NCBI GenBank assembly: GCA_002470465.1
Contig: DKMD01000033.1
Span: 1 to 21,882 of the forward strand
From: Pluralibacter sp. UBA7423
GTDB taxonomy: Bacteria; Pseudomonadota; Gammaproteobacteria; Enterobacterales; Enterobacteriaceae
Length of the DNA: 21,882 bases
Direction: 5' to 3'
Of this stretch, positions 8,378-16,031 are shown piece after piece. A program made the translations under genes and the position numbers. Below the pieces are notes generated by a model that saw only the letters and a list, made by a program, of their open reading frames with translations, was not told the DNA's origin and ran no database searches. Numbering within the stretch: the stretch's first letter is position 1; each line of letters starts with the position of its first letter.

Positions 8378-8398
8378 CCCTCTCCCTGTGGGAGAGGG
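8378..8398. repeat. Palindromic repeat (CCCTCTCCC/GGGAGAGGG)
   Basis: Nine-base arms CCCTCTCCC and GGGAGAGGG flank a TGT loop. From memory this is the core of a dispersed palindromic repeat common between genes in Enterobacter and related genomes. Only the core hairpin is present here, without a long conserved tail. Confidence 0.55.
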
Positions 8399-8430
8399 CA
8401 TCAGGCCGCAGAGGACACGATCCCGTTTTG

Positions 8431-8460
8431 CAGGCCGGATGAACACAGCGCCATCCGGTA
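8431..8460. repeat. REP-like element after kup
   Basis: CCGGATG (8435-8441) and CATCCGG (8452-8458) form a 7-bp stem with a 10-base loop rich in GCG, in the style of enterobacterial REP (GCCGGATGGCG...ATCCGGC). It lies 14 bases past the kup stop, where REP elements usually protect mRNA 3' ends. Confidence 0.65.
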
Positions 8461-8473
8461 TTTTTATAAAGGC

Positions 8474-10345
8474 TTAAATCTCGACCTGTGTCCCAAGCTC
8501 GATTACGCGGTTTGGCGGGATCTCAAACTGATCGGGCGCGCGCAGGGCGTTACGCTGCAGCAGCAGATAGAGCTTGCCGCGCAGGCGCAGATACCACGGT
8601 CTGTCACTGCCGATAATCAGTGACTCATGCGACATGAAGAACGACGTCTCCATCATCCGGCAGCTCAGCCCTTCCAGGCCGCAGCGATGGAAAACTTCTT
8701 CCACGTTTGGCGTTTCGCGCCAGCCGTAGCTCGCCACCACGCGCCAGAACGACGGAGAAAGCTGTTCAATCTGCACACGGCGAACGTTATGCACGTACGG
8801 CGCATCTTCAGTGCGCAACGTCAGCAGGATGACACGCTCATGCAGCACTTTGTTGTGCTTGAGGTTATGCAGCATCGCAAACGGAATAACGTTCAGCGCG
8901 CGGGACATATATACCGCAGTGCCTGGTACGCGCACCGGCGGCGATTTCTCAAGCGAGGCAATCATCGCCTCAAGAGAGTTGCCGTGCTCGTGCATACGGC
9001 GCAGCAGGCGGAAACGCTCGCTTTTCCAGGTGGTCATCACCATGAACATCACCAGGCCCAGCGTCAGCGGCAACCAGCCGCCGGAGAGCAGCTTGTCGAG
9101 GTTTGCGGAGAACAGCGGTACGTCGACACAGAGGAACGCAATCAGAATCAGGAACACCAGATATTTGTTCCAGTGCCAGTTTTTGCGCGCCACGGTGGTG
9201 GCCAGAATGGAGGTCAGCACCATGGTGCCTGTGACCGCAATTCCGTACGCTGCCGCCAGGTTGCTTGAGTGTTCAAAGCTGACAATCACCAGCACAACGG
9301 AGATGTACAGCAGCCAGTTAATGAACGGGATATAAATCTGCCCCGACTCCATCTCTGAAGTGTGGATAATGCGCATCGGTGAAAGGTAGCCCAGACGCAC
9401 CGCCTGACGGGTCAGAGAGAAGACCCCGGAAATCACCGCCTGAGAGGCGATAACCGTCGCCAGCGCAGCGATAATCAGCATCGGGATCAGCGCCCACTCC
9501 GGCGCCAGCAGGAAGAACGGGTTCTTAATCGCTTCCGGATGCTTAAGCAGCAGCGCGCCCTGGCCGAAGTAGTTCAGCACCAGCGAAGGCAGAACAACGG
9601 AGAACCAGGCAAGGCGAATGGGCAACTTGCCGAAATGCCCCATATCGGCATAAAGCGCTTCCACTCCGGTAATAGAGAGCACAACGGCACCCAGCGCCAC
9701 GAACGACACCGTTTTGTATTCCAGGAAGAAATGCACCGCCCAGTAAGGGTTCAGCGCATGCAATACGTCCGGGTTGTCAATGATGCTACGCGCGCCTAAT
9801 ACCGCCAGCAGCAGGAACCAGATAAGCATAATGGGTGCGAACAGTTTTCCCACCATTGCCGTACCGTGCTTCTGAATGACAAACAGGAGAGTCAGCACGC
9901 CGATGGAAATGGGGACAATCCAGCTATCGAGCTCCGGCGCAATGATTTCAAGGCCTTCGATGGCCGACATCACCGAGATGGCGGGCGTAATAACGACCTC
10001 ACCGTAGAAGAAGCTGCCGCCGATAAGCCCAAGGATCACCAGCACAGAAGTCATTCGCGCGGAGGTGTTTCGCCCGGCAAGGGACATCAGCGTCAGGATC
10101 CCGCCTTCACCGGCGTTATCCGCACGCATCACGAAGGTGATGTACTTCAGAGAAACCGTAAAAATCAGCAGCCAAAAAATCAGCGACAAAAAACCAAAAA
10201 CGGCATCGCGTTCCACGCCAAATCCAAACTGGCCCGAGAGACACTCTCTCAATGTATAAAGGGGGCTGGTGCCGATATCACCATAGACCACCCCAATGGC
10301 GGCCAGAGTGATGGCCGGCAAGGAATGCTTATTATCAGTGCTCAT
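8474..10345 (-). CDS. kup: Kup, low-affinity potassium transporter
   Basis: A 623-residue K+/H+ symporter of the KUP/HAK/KT family in the inner membrane. The N-terminal two thirds hold about 12 transmembrane segments, opening with the family motif [16 protein letters not shown] (about 19-34) and including [22 protein letters not shown]. The C-terminal 170 or so residues are soluble ([16 protein letters not shown] onward). It is very close to E. coli Kup (622 residues), with one extra residue in the tail near [12 protein letters not shown]. The gene stands alone and is divergent from ravA. No strong Shine-Dalgarno sequence or promoter was identified; the upstream 195 bases are shared with ravA control. 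Confidence 0.96.
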   Translation of the reverse strand: MSTDNKHSLPAITLAAIGVVYGDIGTSPLYTLRECLSGQFGFGVERDAVFGFLSLIFWLLIFTVSLKYITFVMRADNAGEGGILTLMSLAGRNTSARMTSVLVILGLIGGSFFYGEVVITPAISVMSAIEGLEIIAPELDSWIVPISIGVLTLLFVIQKHGTAMVGKLFAPIMLIWFLLLAVLGARSIIDNPDVLHALNPYWAVHFFLEYKTVSFVALGAVVLSITGVEALYADMGHFGKLPIRLAWFSVVLPSLVLNYFGQGALLLKHPEAIKNPFFLLAPEWALIPMLIIAALATVIASQAVISGVFSLTRQAVRLGYLSPMRIIHTSEMESGQIYIPFINWLLYISVVLVIVSFEHSSNLAAAYGIAVTGTMVLTSILATTVARKNWHWNKYLVFLILIAFLCVDVPLFSANLDKLLSGGWLPLTLGLVMFMVMTTWKSERFRLLRRMHEHGNSLEAMIASLEKSPPVRVPGTAVYMSRALNVIPFAMLHNLKHNKVLHERVILLTLRTEDAPYVHNVRRVQIEQLSPSFWRVVASYGWRETPNVEEVFHRCGLEGLSCRMMETSFFMSHESLIIGSDRPWYLRLRGKLYLLLQRNALRAPDQFEIPPNRVIELGTQVEI

Positions 10346-10516
10346 AGACTCGTCTTTCGTTTAATAAGACAAATGTGTACCGATTTCCCTGGCTCACAAA
10401 AGGCGCACAGTATGCACGATTAATCGAAGAATCGTACTCCAAATTGACCTCGTATTAACCTTGCTCAAAGAAATTTCGGCGACGTCTCGCACTATTACCC
10501 GCCGCCCGCAAACGGC

Positions 10517-10522
10517 TATAAT
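10517..10522 (+). promoter_or_regulatory. Probable -10 of the ravA-viaA promoter
   Basis: TATAAT preceded by C at -13, 43 bases before the ravA ATG. The position 17 bases upstream (10494-10499, ATTACC) is a poor -35. A good -10 with C-13 and a weak -35 is typical of sigma-S-dependent promoters, and ravA-viaA is known as a stationary-phase operon in E. coli. The link to this site is inference. Confidence 0.5.
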
Positions 10523-10564
10523 CGCCTGATAGCTGGATAAATGGTGGAAGGACACCACTCTATT

Positions 10565-12061
10565 ATGGCGCAATCACACTTATTAGCAGAAAGAATTTCC
10601 CGCCTCAGCCAGGCCCTGGAAAAGGGCCTGTTTGAGCGCAGTCACGCCATCCGTTTATGCCTGCTGGCGGCGCTGAGCGGTGAGAGCGTCTTCCTTTTGG
10701 GCCCGCCGGGCATTGCCAAAAGCCTGATTGCCCGCCGCCTTAAGTTCGCCTTCCAGCACGCCCGCGCTTTTGAATATCTGATGACCCGTTTTTCCACGCC
10801 GGAAGAGGTGTTTGGCCCGCTGTCTATCCAGGCGTTAAAGGATGAAGGACGCTATGAGCGCTTAACCACGGGTTATCTGCCCGAAGCAGAAATCGTCTTT
10901 CTCGACGAAATCTGGAAAGCGGGCCCGGCCATTCTCAACACATTGCTGACCGCGATTAACGAGCGCAGCTTCCGTAACGGCGCGCACGAAGAGAAAATCC
11001 CGATGCGCCTGCTGGTGGCAGCGTCGAACGAACTGCCGGAAGCCGACAGCAGCCTGGAAGCGCTGTACGACCGCATGCTGATTCGCCTGTGGCTGGATAA
11101 GGTCCAGGAGAAAAGCAATTTTCGCTCGCTGCTCATCAACCAGCAGGACGAAAGCGCCAACCCGGTATCAGAAAACCTGCAGGTCACCGACGAAGAGTTC
11201 AGGCAGTGGCAGGTAGATATCGGCGGCGTGAAGCTGCCCGATGCGGTTTTCGAGCTGATTTATCATCTGCGCCAGCAGCTCGATACCCTGCCAAACGCGC
11301 CTTATGTTTCTGACCGCCGCTGGAAAAAAGCGATCCGCTTATTGCAGGCCTGCGCCTTCTTCAGCGGCCGCGAGGCGATCGCCCCCATCGATCTGATCCT
11401 GCTGAAAGACTGCCTGTGGCACGACGCAGAGAGCCGCAATCTGATGCAGCAGCAGCTGGATATTTTGATGACCGGGCACGCCTGGCAGCAGCAGGCAATG
11501 CTGACAAAACTCGGCACCATTATTCAGCGCAGGCTTCAGCTACAACAGCAGCAAAGCGACAAAACGGCGCTGAAGGTTTCCCGTATGGGCGGCATGTTCA
11601 GCCGCAAGCCGCATTACGAACTGCCGGAAAGCCTGCAGGACGCAACGCTCACTTTGCTGCTCCAACAGCCGCTGAAGCTGCATGACATGAACGTTGTACA
11701 CATTTCCGTTGAGCGCACTGCGCTGGCGCACTGGCTGGAGAAAGGCGGCGAAATACGCGGCAAGCTCAACGGGATTGGCTTCGCTCAGGTACTGAACCTG
11801 GAAGTGGATACCAGCCTGCACCTGATGGTGCGCGACGTCAGCCTGCAGGGTTCCCGTCTGGCGCTGCCGGGGAGCTCTGCGCCAGAAAACATGCCCGGTG
11901 AAATCAAACAGCAGCTGGATGCGCTGGACGACGAGTGGCACCAGCAGCACACCCGCTTTAGCGAACAGCAAAAGTGCCTGTTCATCCACGGAGACTGGTT
12001 AGGGAAAATTGAAGCCAGCCTGCAGGACGTTGGCGCGCAGATCAAACAGGTGCGGCAGTAA
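10565..12061 (+). CDS. ravA: RavA, MoxR-family AAA+ ATPase
   Basis: A 498-residue MoxR AAA+ ATPase, the same length as E. coli RavA. Walker A is GPPGIAKS (46-53) and Walker B VFLDE (111-115). Sensor 1 lies in [11 protein letters not shown] and an arginine-rich [12 protein letters not shown] follows. The C-terminal half holds the discontinuous helical part and the small beta-rich LARA region (about 330-430), which in E. coli contacts inducible lysine decarboxylase. The ATG at 10565 was preferred to an in-frame ATG at 10541 because it gives the family start ([14 protein letters not shown]); AAGGA at 10548-10552 is 12 bases upstream, rather far. The stop overlaps the viaA start in TAATG, so translation is coupled. 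Confidence 0.95.
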   Translation: MAQSHLLAERISRLSQALEKGLFERSHAIRLCLLAALSGESVFLLGPPGIAKSLIARRLKFAFQHARAFEYLMTRFSTPEEVFGPLSIQALKDEGRYERLTTGYLPEAEIVFLDEIWKAGPAILNTLLTAINERSFRNGAHEEKIPMRLLVAASNELPEADSSLEALYDRMLIRLWLDKVQEKSNFRSLLINQQDESANPVSENLQVTDEEFRQWQVDIGGVKLPDAVFELIYHLRQQLDTLPNAPYVSDRRWKKAIRLLQACAFFSGREAIAPIDLILLKDCLWHDAESRNLMQQQLDILMTGHAWQQQAMLTKLGTIIQRRLQLQQQQSDKTALKVSRMGGMFSRKPHYELPESLQDATLTLLLQQPLKLHDMNVVHISVERTALAHWLEKGGEIRGKLNGIGFAQVLNLEVDTSLHLMVRDVSLQGSRLALPGSSAPENMPGEIKQQLDALDDEWHQQHTRFSEQQKCLFIHGDWLGKIEASLQDVGAQIKQVRQ

Positions 12062-13512
12062 TGCTCACCCTCGACACGCTTAACGTGATGCTGGCAGTCA
12101 GCGAAGAAGGATTGATCGAAGAGATGATCCTCGCGCTGCTGGCCTCACCACAGCTGGCGATCTTTTTTGAAAAGTTTCCACGTCTTAAGAACGCGCTCAC
12201 CGAGGATATCCCCCGTTGGCGGGAGGCGCTAAAAAGTAAGATGAAAGAGGCGCACGTTCCTCAGGATCTTAGCGATGAGGTAATGGCGTTTCAGCAGAGC
12301 CAGACCCTGTCGACGTCACAGTTCATCGTCCAGCTTCCGCAGCTGCTGGCGCTGTTACAGAAAGTCCACTCGCCCTTTGCCGCGCAGGCGCAACAGCTGG
12401 TGGATAACAACGCCACCTTCACCGCTGCATTGCACACCCTGTTTTTGCAGCGCTGGCGGCTAAGCCTGGTCGTGCAGGCCACCACGCTCAATCAGCAACT
12501 TCTGGAAGATGAACGGGAGCAACTCCTCAGCGAAGTGCAGGAAAAAATGACGCTCAGCGGTCAGCTCGAGCCGATACTGGTGGAAAACGACGCCGCTGCA
12601 GGCCGTCTGTGGGACATGAGTGCAGGCCAGCTGAAGCGCGGCGACTGGCAGCTTATCGTCAAATACGGGGATTTTCTCAGCGAACAGCCAGAGCTGATGC
12701 GGCTGGCGGAGCAGCTCGGCCGTTCACGCGAAGCAAAATCGGTACCGAGAAAAGATTCGCCGATGGAAACCTTCCGCACGCTGGTGCGTGAACCGGCAAC
12801 GGTGCCCGAACAGGTCGACGGGCTGCAGCAAAGCGACGACATCCTGCGTCTGTTGCCGCCGGAGCTGGCAACGCTCGGCATCAGCGAACTGGAATATGAG
12901 TTTTATCGCCGGCTGGTGGAGAAGCAACTGCTCACTTACCGGCTCCACGGTGACGCCTGGCGGGAAAAGCTCAGCGAACGCCCGGTGGTGCATCAGGACT
13001 TCGACGAACAGCCTCGCGGACCGTTTATCGTCTGCGTGGACACGTCTGGTTCCATGGGCGGGTTCAATGAACAGTGCGCCAAAGCCTTTTGCCTGGCGCT
13101 GATGCGGGTGGCGCTGGCGGACAATCGTCGCTGCTTTATTATGCTGTTCTCCAGCGAAGTTGTGCGCTATGAGCTCACCGGCCCAAATGGGCTGGAGCAG
13201 GCAATTCGCTTCCTGAGCCAGCGTTTTCGCGGCGGCACCGATATCGCCAGCTGTTTTCGCGCCATTATAGAAAGAATGCAGGGCCCGGAATGGACGGATG
13301 CGGATGCGGTAGTCATTTCAGACTTTATCGCCCAGCGGCTGCCGGACGACGTGGTGAACAAGGTGAGCGAGCTACAGCGCAAACATCTCCATCGTTTTCA
13401 CGCCGTGGCAATGTCACAGCATGGAAAACCCGGCATCATGCGCATTTTCGATCATATCTGGCGCTTTGATACCGGGTTGCGTAGCCGACTGCTGCGGCGC
13501 TGGAAACGCTGA
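12061..13512 (+). CDS. viaA: ViaA, VWA-domain partner of RavA
   Basis: A 483-residue protein with a helical N-terminal region and a C-terminal von Willebrand A domain (about 320-483). The metal-ion-dependent adhesion site is intact: DTSGS at 327-331, GGTD at 391-394 and a later Asp in VVISDF. The MoxR ATPase plus VWA pairing is a recurrent chaperone-like module. In E. coli RavA-ViaA acts on respiratory complexes (Nuo, fumarate reductase) and affects aminoglycoside sensitivity. It starts within the ravA stop (TAATG) and ends in TGA directly next to the asnA stop on the other strand. Confidence 0.95.
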   Translation: MLTLDTLNVMLAVSEEGLIEEMILALLASPQLAIFFEKFPRLKNALTEDIPRWREALKSKMKEAHVPQDLSDEVMAFQQSQTLSTSQFIVQLPQLLALLQKVHSPFAAQAQQLVDNNATFTAALHTLFLQRWRLSLVVQATTLNQQLLEDEREQLLSEVQEKMTLSGQLEPILVENDAAAGRLWDMSAGQLKRGDWQLIVKYGDFLSEQPELMRLAEQLGRSREAKSVPRKDSPMETFRTLVREPATVPEQVDGLQQSDDILRLLPPELATLGISELEYEFYRRLVEKQLLTYRLHGDAWREKLSERPVVHQDFDEQPRGPFIVCVDTSGSMGGFNEQCAKAFCLALMRVALADNRRCFIMLFSSEVVRYELTGPNGLEQAIRFLSQRFRGGTDIASCFRAIIERMQGPEWTDADAVVISDFIAQRLPDDVVNKVSELQRKHLHRFHAVAMSQHGKPGIMRIFDHIWRFDTGLRSRLLRRWKR

Positions 13513-14505
13513 TTACAACAGAGAGCCTACGCTCTCGCGGATCTGCTGCGGCCATACGCCACACTGTACCTGACCGATATGCGGCAGCTGTAACAGCAGC
13601 ATGGTCAGACGTGACTGGCCAATCCCACCGCCGATGGTTTGCGGCATCTCACCAAGCAGCAGCGCCTGGTGCCACTCAAGCTGCAGACGATCGTCATCCC
13701 CAGTGAGTGCTAACTGACGCTTCAGCGCTTCGGCGTCCACGCGAATGCCCATCGATGAGATCTCAAACGCATCTTCCAGTACCGGGTTCCATACCAGAAT
13801 ATCGCCGTTCAGGCCCGCCAGACCGGCTTCTCCCTGGGTGCTCCAGTCATCGTAGTCCGGCGCACGCACGTCGTGGCGCTGGCCGTTGGAAAGTTTACCG
13901 CCAATCCCAATCAGAAAGACGGCGCCCAAATCTTTGGCGATGGCGCGCTCGCGGCCTTTCGCATCGAGACCAGGATAGCGTGTAAGCAATTCTTCGCTAT
14001 GAACAAAGTGGATCTGTTCCGGCAGGAACGGTGCCAGTCCAAACTCTTTGCTGACGGCAGCCTCTGTGGCTTTAATTCCGGCGTAGATCGCTTCAACGGT
14101 AGCCTTCAGCGTACCGGTGTGACGTTCGCCGTCGCCCATTACGCGTTCCCAGTCCCACTGATCGACATAAACAGAATGGATAGCCGAGAGACGATCTTCA
14201 TCGGGGCGAAGGGCTTTCATGTGCGTGTAGAGCCCTTCACCCGCGCTGAAGTCGTGCTGGCCAAGCGTCTGACGTTTCCATTTCGCGAGGGAGTGCACCA
14301 CCTCGAACTGGGCGTCAGGCAAGGTTTTCACTTTGACCTGTACCGCTTTTTCGCAGCCAGACAGGTTGTCCTGAGTGCCATCGCCCACGCGGCTTAAGAT
14401 CGGCGCCTGAACTTCAATGAGTCCAAGTCTGTCTTCGAGCTCACGTGAAAAATGGGACTTAACGAAACTGATCTGACGTTGTTTTGCGATATAAGCGGTT
14501 TTCAT
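13513..14505 (-). CDS. asnA: AsnA, ammonia-dependent asparagine synthetase
   Basis: A 330-residue enzyme making asparagine from aspartate, ammonia and ATP. It is structurally related to class II aspartyl/asparaginyl-tRNA synthetases but lacks a tRNA-binding domain. Recognisable blocks are the N-terminal [55 protein letters not shown] and the C-terminal [15 protein letters not shown], the motif 3-like ATP site. The frame is open 20 codons upstream, but the ATG at 14505 has AGGAG 9 bases before it and matches the E. coli start. The gene is divergent from asnC, its known activator in E. coli when asparagine is low. Confidence 0.96.
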   Translation of the reverse strand: MKTAYIAKQRQISFVKSHFSRELEDRLGLIEVQAPILSRVGDGTQDNLSGCEKAVQVKVKTLPDAQFEVVHSLAKWKRQTLGQHDFSAGEGLYTHMKALRPDEDRLSAIHSVYVDQWDWERVMGDGERHTGTLKATVEAIYAGIKATEAAVSKEFGLAPFLPEQIHFVHSEELLTRYPGLDAKGRERAIAKDLGAVFLIGIGGKLSNGQRHDVRAPDYDDWSTQGEAGLAGLNGDILVWNPVLEDAFEISSMGIRVDAEALKRQLALTGDDDRLQLEWHQALLLGEMPQTIGGGIGQSRLTMLLLQLPHIGQVQCGVWPQQIRESVGSLL

Positions 14506-14656
14506 TTTTATGGTCTCCTGCGTCCTGTGCCATTGATTAAGCAACAGAACGAGGGATGAATTCAATAATCAACAACTAAAAAGACCTTGTAGATTTCAAT
14601 TCGTTAAAATAAGGCGCTAAAATAGAATGATTCATCAAACATCATAAGAAAATCCT
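14506..14656. promoter_or_regulatory. asnA-asnC divergent control region
   Basis: A 151-base AT-rich spacer that must hold the promoters of both genes and, by analogy with E. coli, AsnC binding sites. Candidate -10 boxes for asnC are TAAAAT at 14618-14623 or TAGAAT at 14623-14628, each with a poor -35. An inverted repeat TTGATTA (14533-14539) and TAATCAA (14566-14572) has centres 33 bases apart on the asnA side. No single promoter could be fixed by eye. Confidence 0.6.
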
Positions 14657-15115
14657 ATGGAAAATTATCAGATCGACAATCTCGACCGCGGCATTCTTGA
14701 AGCCCTTATGGCCAATGCGCGTACCGCCTACGCCGAATTAGCCAAGCAGTTTGGCGTCAGCCCCGGCACTATCCACGTACGCGTTGAGAAGATGAAACAG
14801 GCGGGCATCATCACCGGCGCGCGCATCGACGTGAACCCAAAGCAGCTGGGTTACGATGTCTGCTGCTTTATCGGCATCATTTTGAAAAGCGCCAAAGATT
14901 ACCCTTCCGCGCTGGCTCGCCTCGAAAGCCTTGATGAAGTGACCGAAGCGTATTACACCACCGGCCACTACAGCATCTTCATTAAGGTGATGTGCCGCTC
15001 GATCGACGCCCTGCAGCAGGTACTTATCAACAAGATCCAAACAATCGATGAAATTCAGTCCACCGAGACGCTGATCTCCCTTCAGAACCCGATCATGCGC
15101 ACCATTCGCCCGTGA
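14657..15115 (+). CDS. asnC: AsnC, Lrp/AsnC-family regulator
   Basis: A 152-residue feast/famine regulator, the same length as E. coli AsnC. The N-terminal helix-turn-helix lies at about 8-60 (YAELAKQFGVSPGTIHVRVEKM). The C-terminal RAM domain, at about 68-150, binds the amino acid effector and sets oligomer state (VTEAYYTTGHYSIFIKV). In E. coli AsnC activates asnA and represses itself; asparagine relieves the activation. The ATG is preceded only by a weak A-rich ribosome site. The last codons form one arm of a terminator hairpin. Read-through continues to mioC. Confidence 0.96.
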   Translation: MENYQIDNLDRGILEALMANARTAYAELAKQFGVSPGTIHVRVEKMKQAGIITGARIDVNPKQLGYDVCCFIGIILKSAKDYPSALARLESLDEVTEAYYTTGHYSIFIKVMCRSIDALQQVLINKIQTIDEIQSTETLISLQNPIMRTIRP

Positions 15116-15125
15116 TCGGGCTTTT
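15088..15125 (+). terminator. Terminator overlapping the asnC stop
   Basis: CCCGATCA (15088-15095) pairs with TGATCGGG (15113-15120) across a 17-base loop, followed by CTTTTT. The asnC TGA lies inside the downstream arm, so the upstream arm is coding sequence. It should stop much of the asnC transcription before mioC and oriC. Confidence 0.75.
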
Positions 15126-15136
15126 TAATCCCACAT

Positions 15137-15145
15137 CTTTCCACA
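15137..15145 (+). promoter_or_regulatory. DnaA-box-like site upstream of mioC
   Basis: CTTTCCACA differs from the DnaA consensus TTATCCACA at two of nine positions. It lies just before the mioC promoter, where E. coli also has a DnaA site that represses mioC. Its short distance from oriC fits a role in controlling transcription into the origin. Confidence 0.5.
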
Positions 15146-15147
15146 GG

Positions 15148-15176
15148 TAGATCCCAGCTCACACACAGCGTACAAT
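15148..15176 (+). promoter_or_regulatory. mioC promoter
   Basis: TACAAT at 15171-15176 is a good -10, matching the E. coli mioC promoter as remembered. The -35 position at 17 bases, TAGATC, is weak and contains a GATC methylation site. The start would lie about 25 bases before the mioC ATG. Confidence 0.55.
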
Positions 15177-15206
15177 ATGCCACTCAGGATCAAGGGGTGG
15201 ACTTTC

Positions 15207-15656
15207 ATGGCAGACATTACTCTTATCAGTGGCAGCACGCTTGGCGGCGCCGAATACGTGGCGGAACACCTGGCTGAGAAGCTGGAAGACGCCGGTTTTT
15301 CCACTGAAACGCTGCATGGCCCCCTGCTTGAAGATCTGACCCCAAGCGGAGTCTGGCTGTTAGTCAGCTCTACGCACGGTGCGGGCGACATTCCGGATAA
15401 CCTGCTTCCTTTATACGAAGCAATAAAGGAAGAGAAACCCGATCTCTCTGCCGTACGCTTCGGTTCCGTGGGCATTGGCAGCCGCGAATATGACACATTC
15501 TGCGGCGCTATCGAGAAAATCGACCAGGAACTGACGGCCTGCGGAGCGAAACAGATAGGCGAGACGCTGAAGATCAACATCCTCGATCATGACATTCCTG
15601 AAGATCCGGCTGAAATTTGGCTCGGATCCTGGTCAAAACTGATCGGAGAATTGTAA
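15207..15656 (+). CDS. mioC: MioC, flavodoxin-like FMN protein
   Basis: A 149-residue flavodoxin-like protein that in E. coli binds FMN and supports biotin synthase. The phosphate-binding loop is SGSTLGGAEYVAE (8-20), and STHGAGDIPDN and GIGSREYDTFCGA fit the two other FMN loops. The frame is open ten codons earlier, but AAGGGG at 15192-15197 and the family start (MADITLISGS) place the start at 15207. It ends LIGEL, two residues longer than E. coli MioC (147). The gene lies directly beside oriC and is transcribed towards it; in E. coli this transcription modulates but is not essential for initiation. Confidence 0.95.
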   Translation: MADITLISGSTLGGAEYVAEHLAEKLEDAGFSTETLHGPLLEDLTPSGVWLLVSSTHGAGDIPDNLLPLYEAIKEEKPDLSAVRFGSVGIGSREYDTFCGAIEKIDQELTACGAKQIGETLKINILDHDIPEDPAEIWLGSWSKLIGEL

Positions 15657-15672
15657 AGATCGGCCTTTTTTA

Positions 15673-15681
15673 TGTGGATAA
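15673..15681 (-). promoter_or_regulatory. oriC DnaA box R4
   Basis: TGTGGATAA, which is the perfect consensus TTATCCACA on the minus strand. Its position at the mioC-side edge and its orientation, opposite to R1, correspond to R4 of E. coli. Confidence 0.92.
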
Positions 15682-15711
15682 CTCTGGTTAAAAGCACTGA
15701 TCAACCGGTAG

Positions 15712-15720
15712 TTATCCAAC
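15712..15720 (+). promoter_or_regulatory. oriC DnaA box R3 (variant)
   Basis: TTATCCAAC in the R3 position, within GGTAGTTATCCAAC. E. coli has TTATCCAAA there as I remember it, so this is a weak box with a changed last base. Confidence 0.75.
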
Positions 15721-15746
15721 GAATAAGGTTTGGTTAGTTTTTGAGT

Positions 15747-15755
15747 TGTGCATAA
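15747..15755 (-). promoter_or_regulatory. oriC DnaA box R2 (variant)
   Basis: TGTGCATAA, read as TTATGCACA on the minus strand, in the R2 position. E. coli R2 is TTATACACA as remembered, so position 5 differs. Surrounding bases (GAGTTG, ACCC) agree with E. coli oriC. Confidence 0.8.
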
Positions 15756-15797
15756 CCCTTCATTCTGATCCCAGCTTATACGGACCAGGATCACCGA

Positions 15798-15806
15798 TCA
15801 TTCACA
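15798..15806 (+). promoter_or_regulatory. oriC DnaA box R5M
   Basis: TCATTCACA, identical to the R5(M) site of E. coli oriC as remembered, preceded by CCGA with an overlapping GATC. Confidence 0.82.
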
Positions 15807-15821
15807 GGCTGTGATCCTTAT

Positions 15822-15834
15822 TAAGCGTTTGATC
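15822..15834 (-). promoter_or_regulatory. oriC IHF site
   Basis: On the minus strand GATCAAACGCTTA fits the IHF consensus WATCAANNNNTTR except for the first base. It lies between R5M and R1, exactly where IHF bends E. coli oriC. Confidence 0.8.
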
Positions 15835-15852
15835 TTAAAAGCCAGATCCAGC

Positions 15853-15861
15853 TTATCCACA
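15853..15861 (+). promoter_or_regulatory. oriC DnaA box R1
   Basis: TTATCCACA, a perfect consensus box, 14 bases from the first 13-mer. It corresponds to R1, the box next to the unwinding region. Confidence 0.93.
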
Positions 15862-15874
15862 GAAGATGGCGATC

Positions 15875-15930
15875 CTAATAAGAGATCACAATAAAACAGA
15901 TCTCTAAACAAAAGATCTTCTTTTAAATAC
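15875..15930. repeat. oriC duplex-unwinding 13-mers and AT cluster
   Basis: Three 13-mers ending in GATC follow each other: CTAATAAGAGATC (15875-15887, same as E. coli R), AATAAAACAGATC (15890-15902, one change from E. coli M) and TAAACAAAAGATC (15905-15917, diverged from L). The AT cluster TTCTTTTAAATAC follows. This is the strand-opening and DnaB-loading region. Confidence 0.9.
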
Positions 15931-15946
15931 CCAGGATCCCGGGTGC

Positions 15947-15975
15947 TTTCTCCAACCGCTAAAGTTGAGTAGAAT
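15947..15975 (+). promoter_or_regulatory. mnmG promoter
   Basis: TAGAAT at 15970-15975 is the likely -10, with a weak -35 (TTTCTC, 15947-15952) at 17 bases. The bases after it, CCACGGCCCGGGC, form a GC-rich discriminator, in keeping with the known stringent control of the E. coli gidA promoter. Its transcription leads away from the unwinding region. Confidence 0.6.
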
Positions 15976-16031
15976 CCACGGCCCGGGCTTCAATCACTTT
16001 TTCAAACCGCTTTCATGCGAGGCAGACCACC

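Larger units (their letters stand above)
15667..15938. other. oriC: oriC, chromosomal replication origin
   Basis: The spacer between mioC and mnmG carries the full enterobacterial origin layout in inverted map direction. From left to right it holds DnaA boxes R4, R3, R2 and R5M, an IHF site, box R1, three 13-mers (15875-15887, 15890-15902, 15905-15917) and the AT cluster before GGATCC at 15934-15939. Twelve GATC sites start at 15699, 15767, 15789, 15796, 15813, 15831, 15845, 15871, 15884, 15899, 15914 and 15935, the substrate of Dam methylation and SeqA sequestration. The duplex-unwinding region faces mnmG. A Fis site is expected between R2 and R3 but was not firmly placed. Confidence 0.95.

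Noticed and set aside
8258..8623. A 121-codon plus-strand frame over the rbs promoter and the kup end
   Set aside because: It crosses the operators, terminator and repeat hairpins and then runs antisense to kup, so it is a chance frame.
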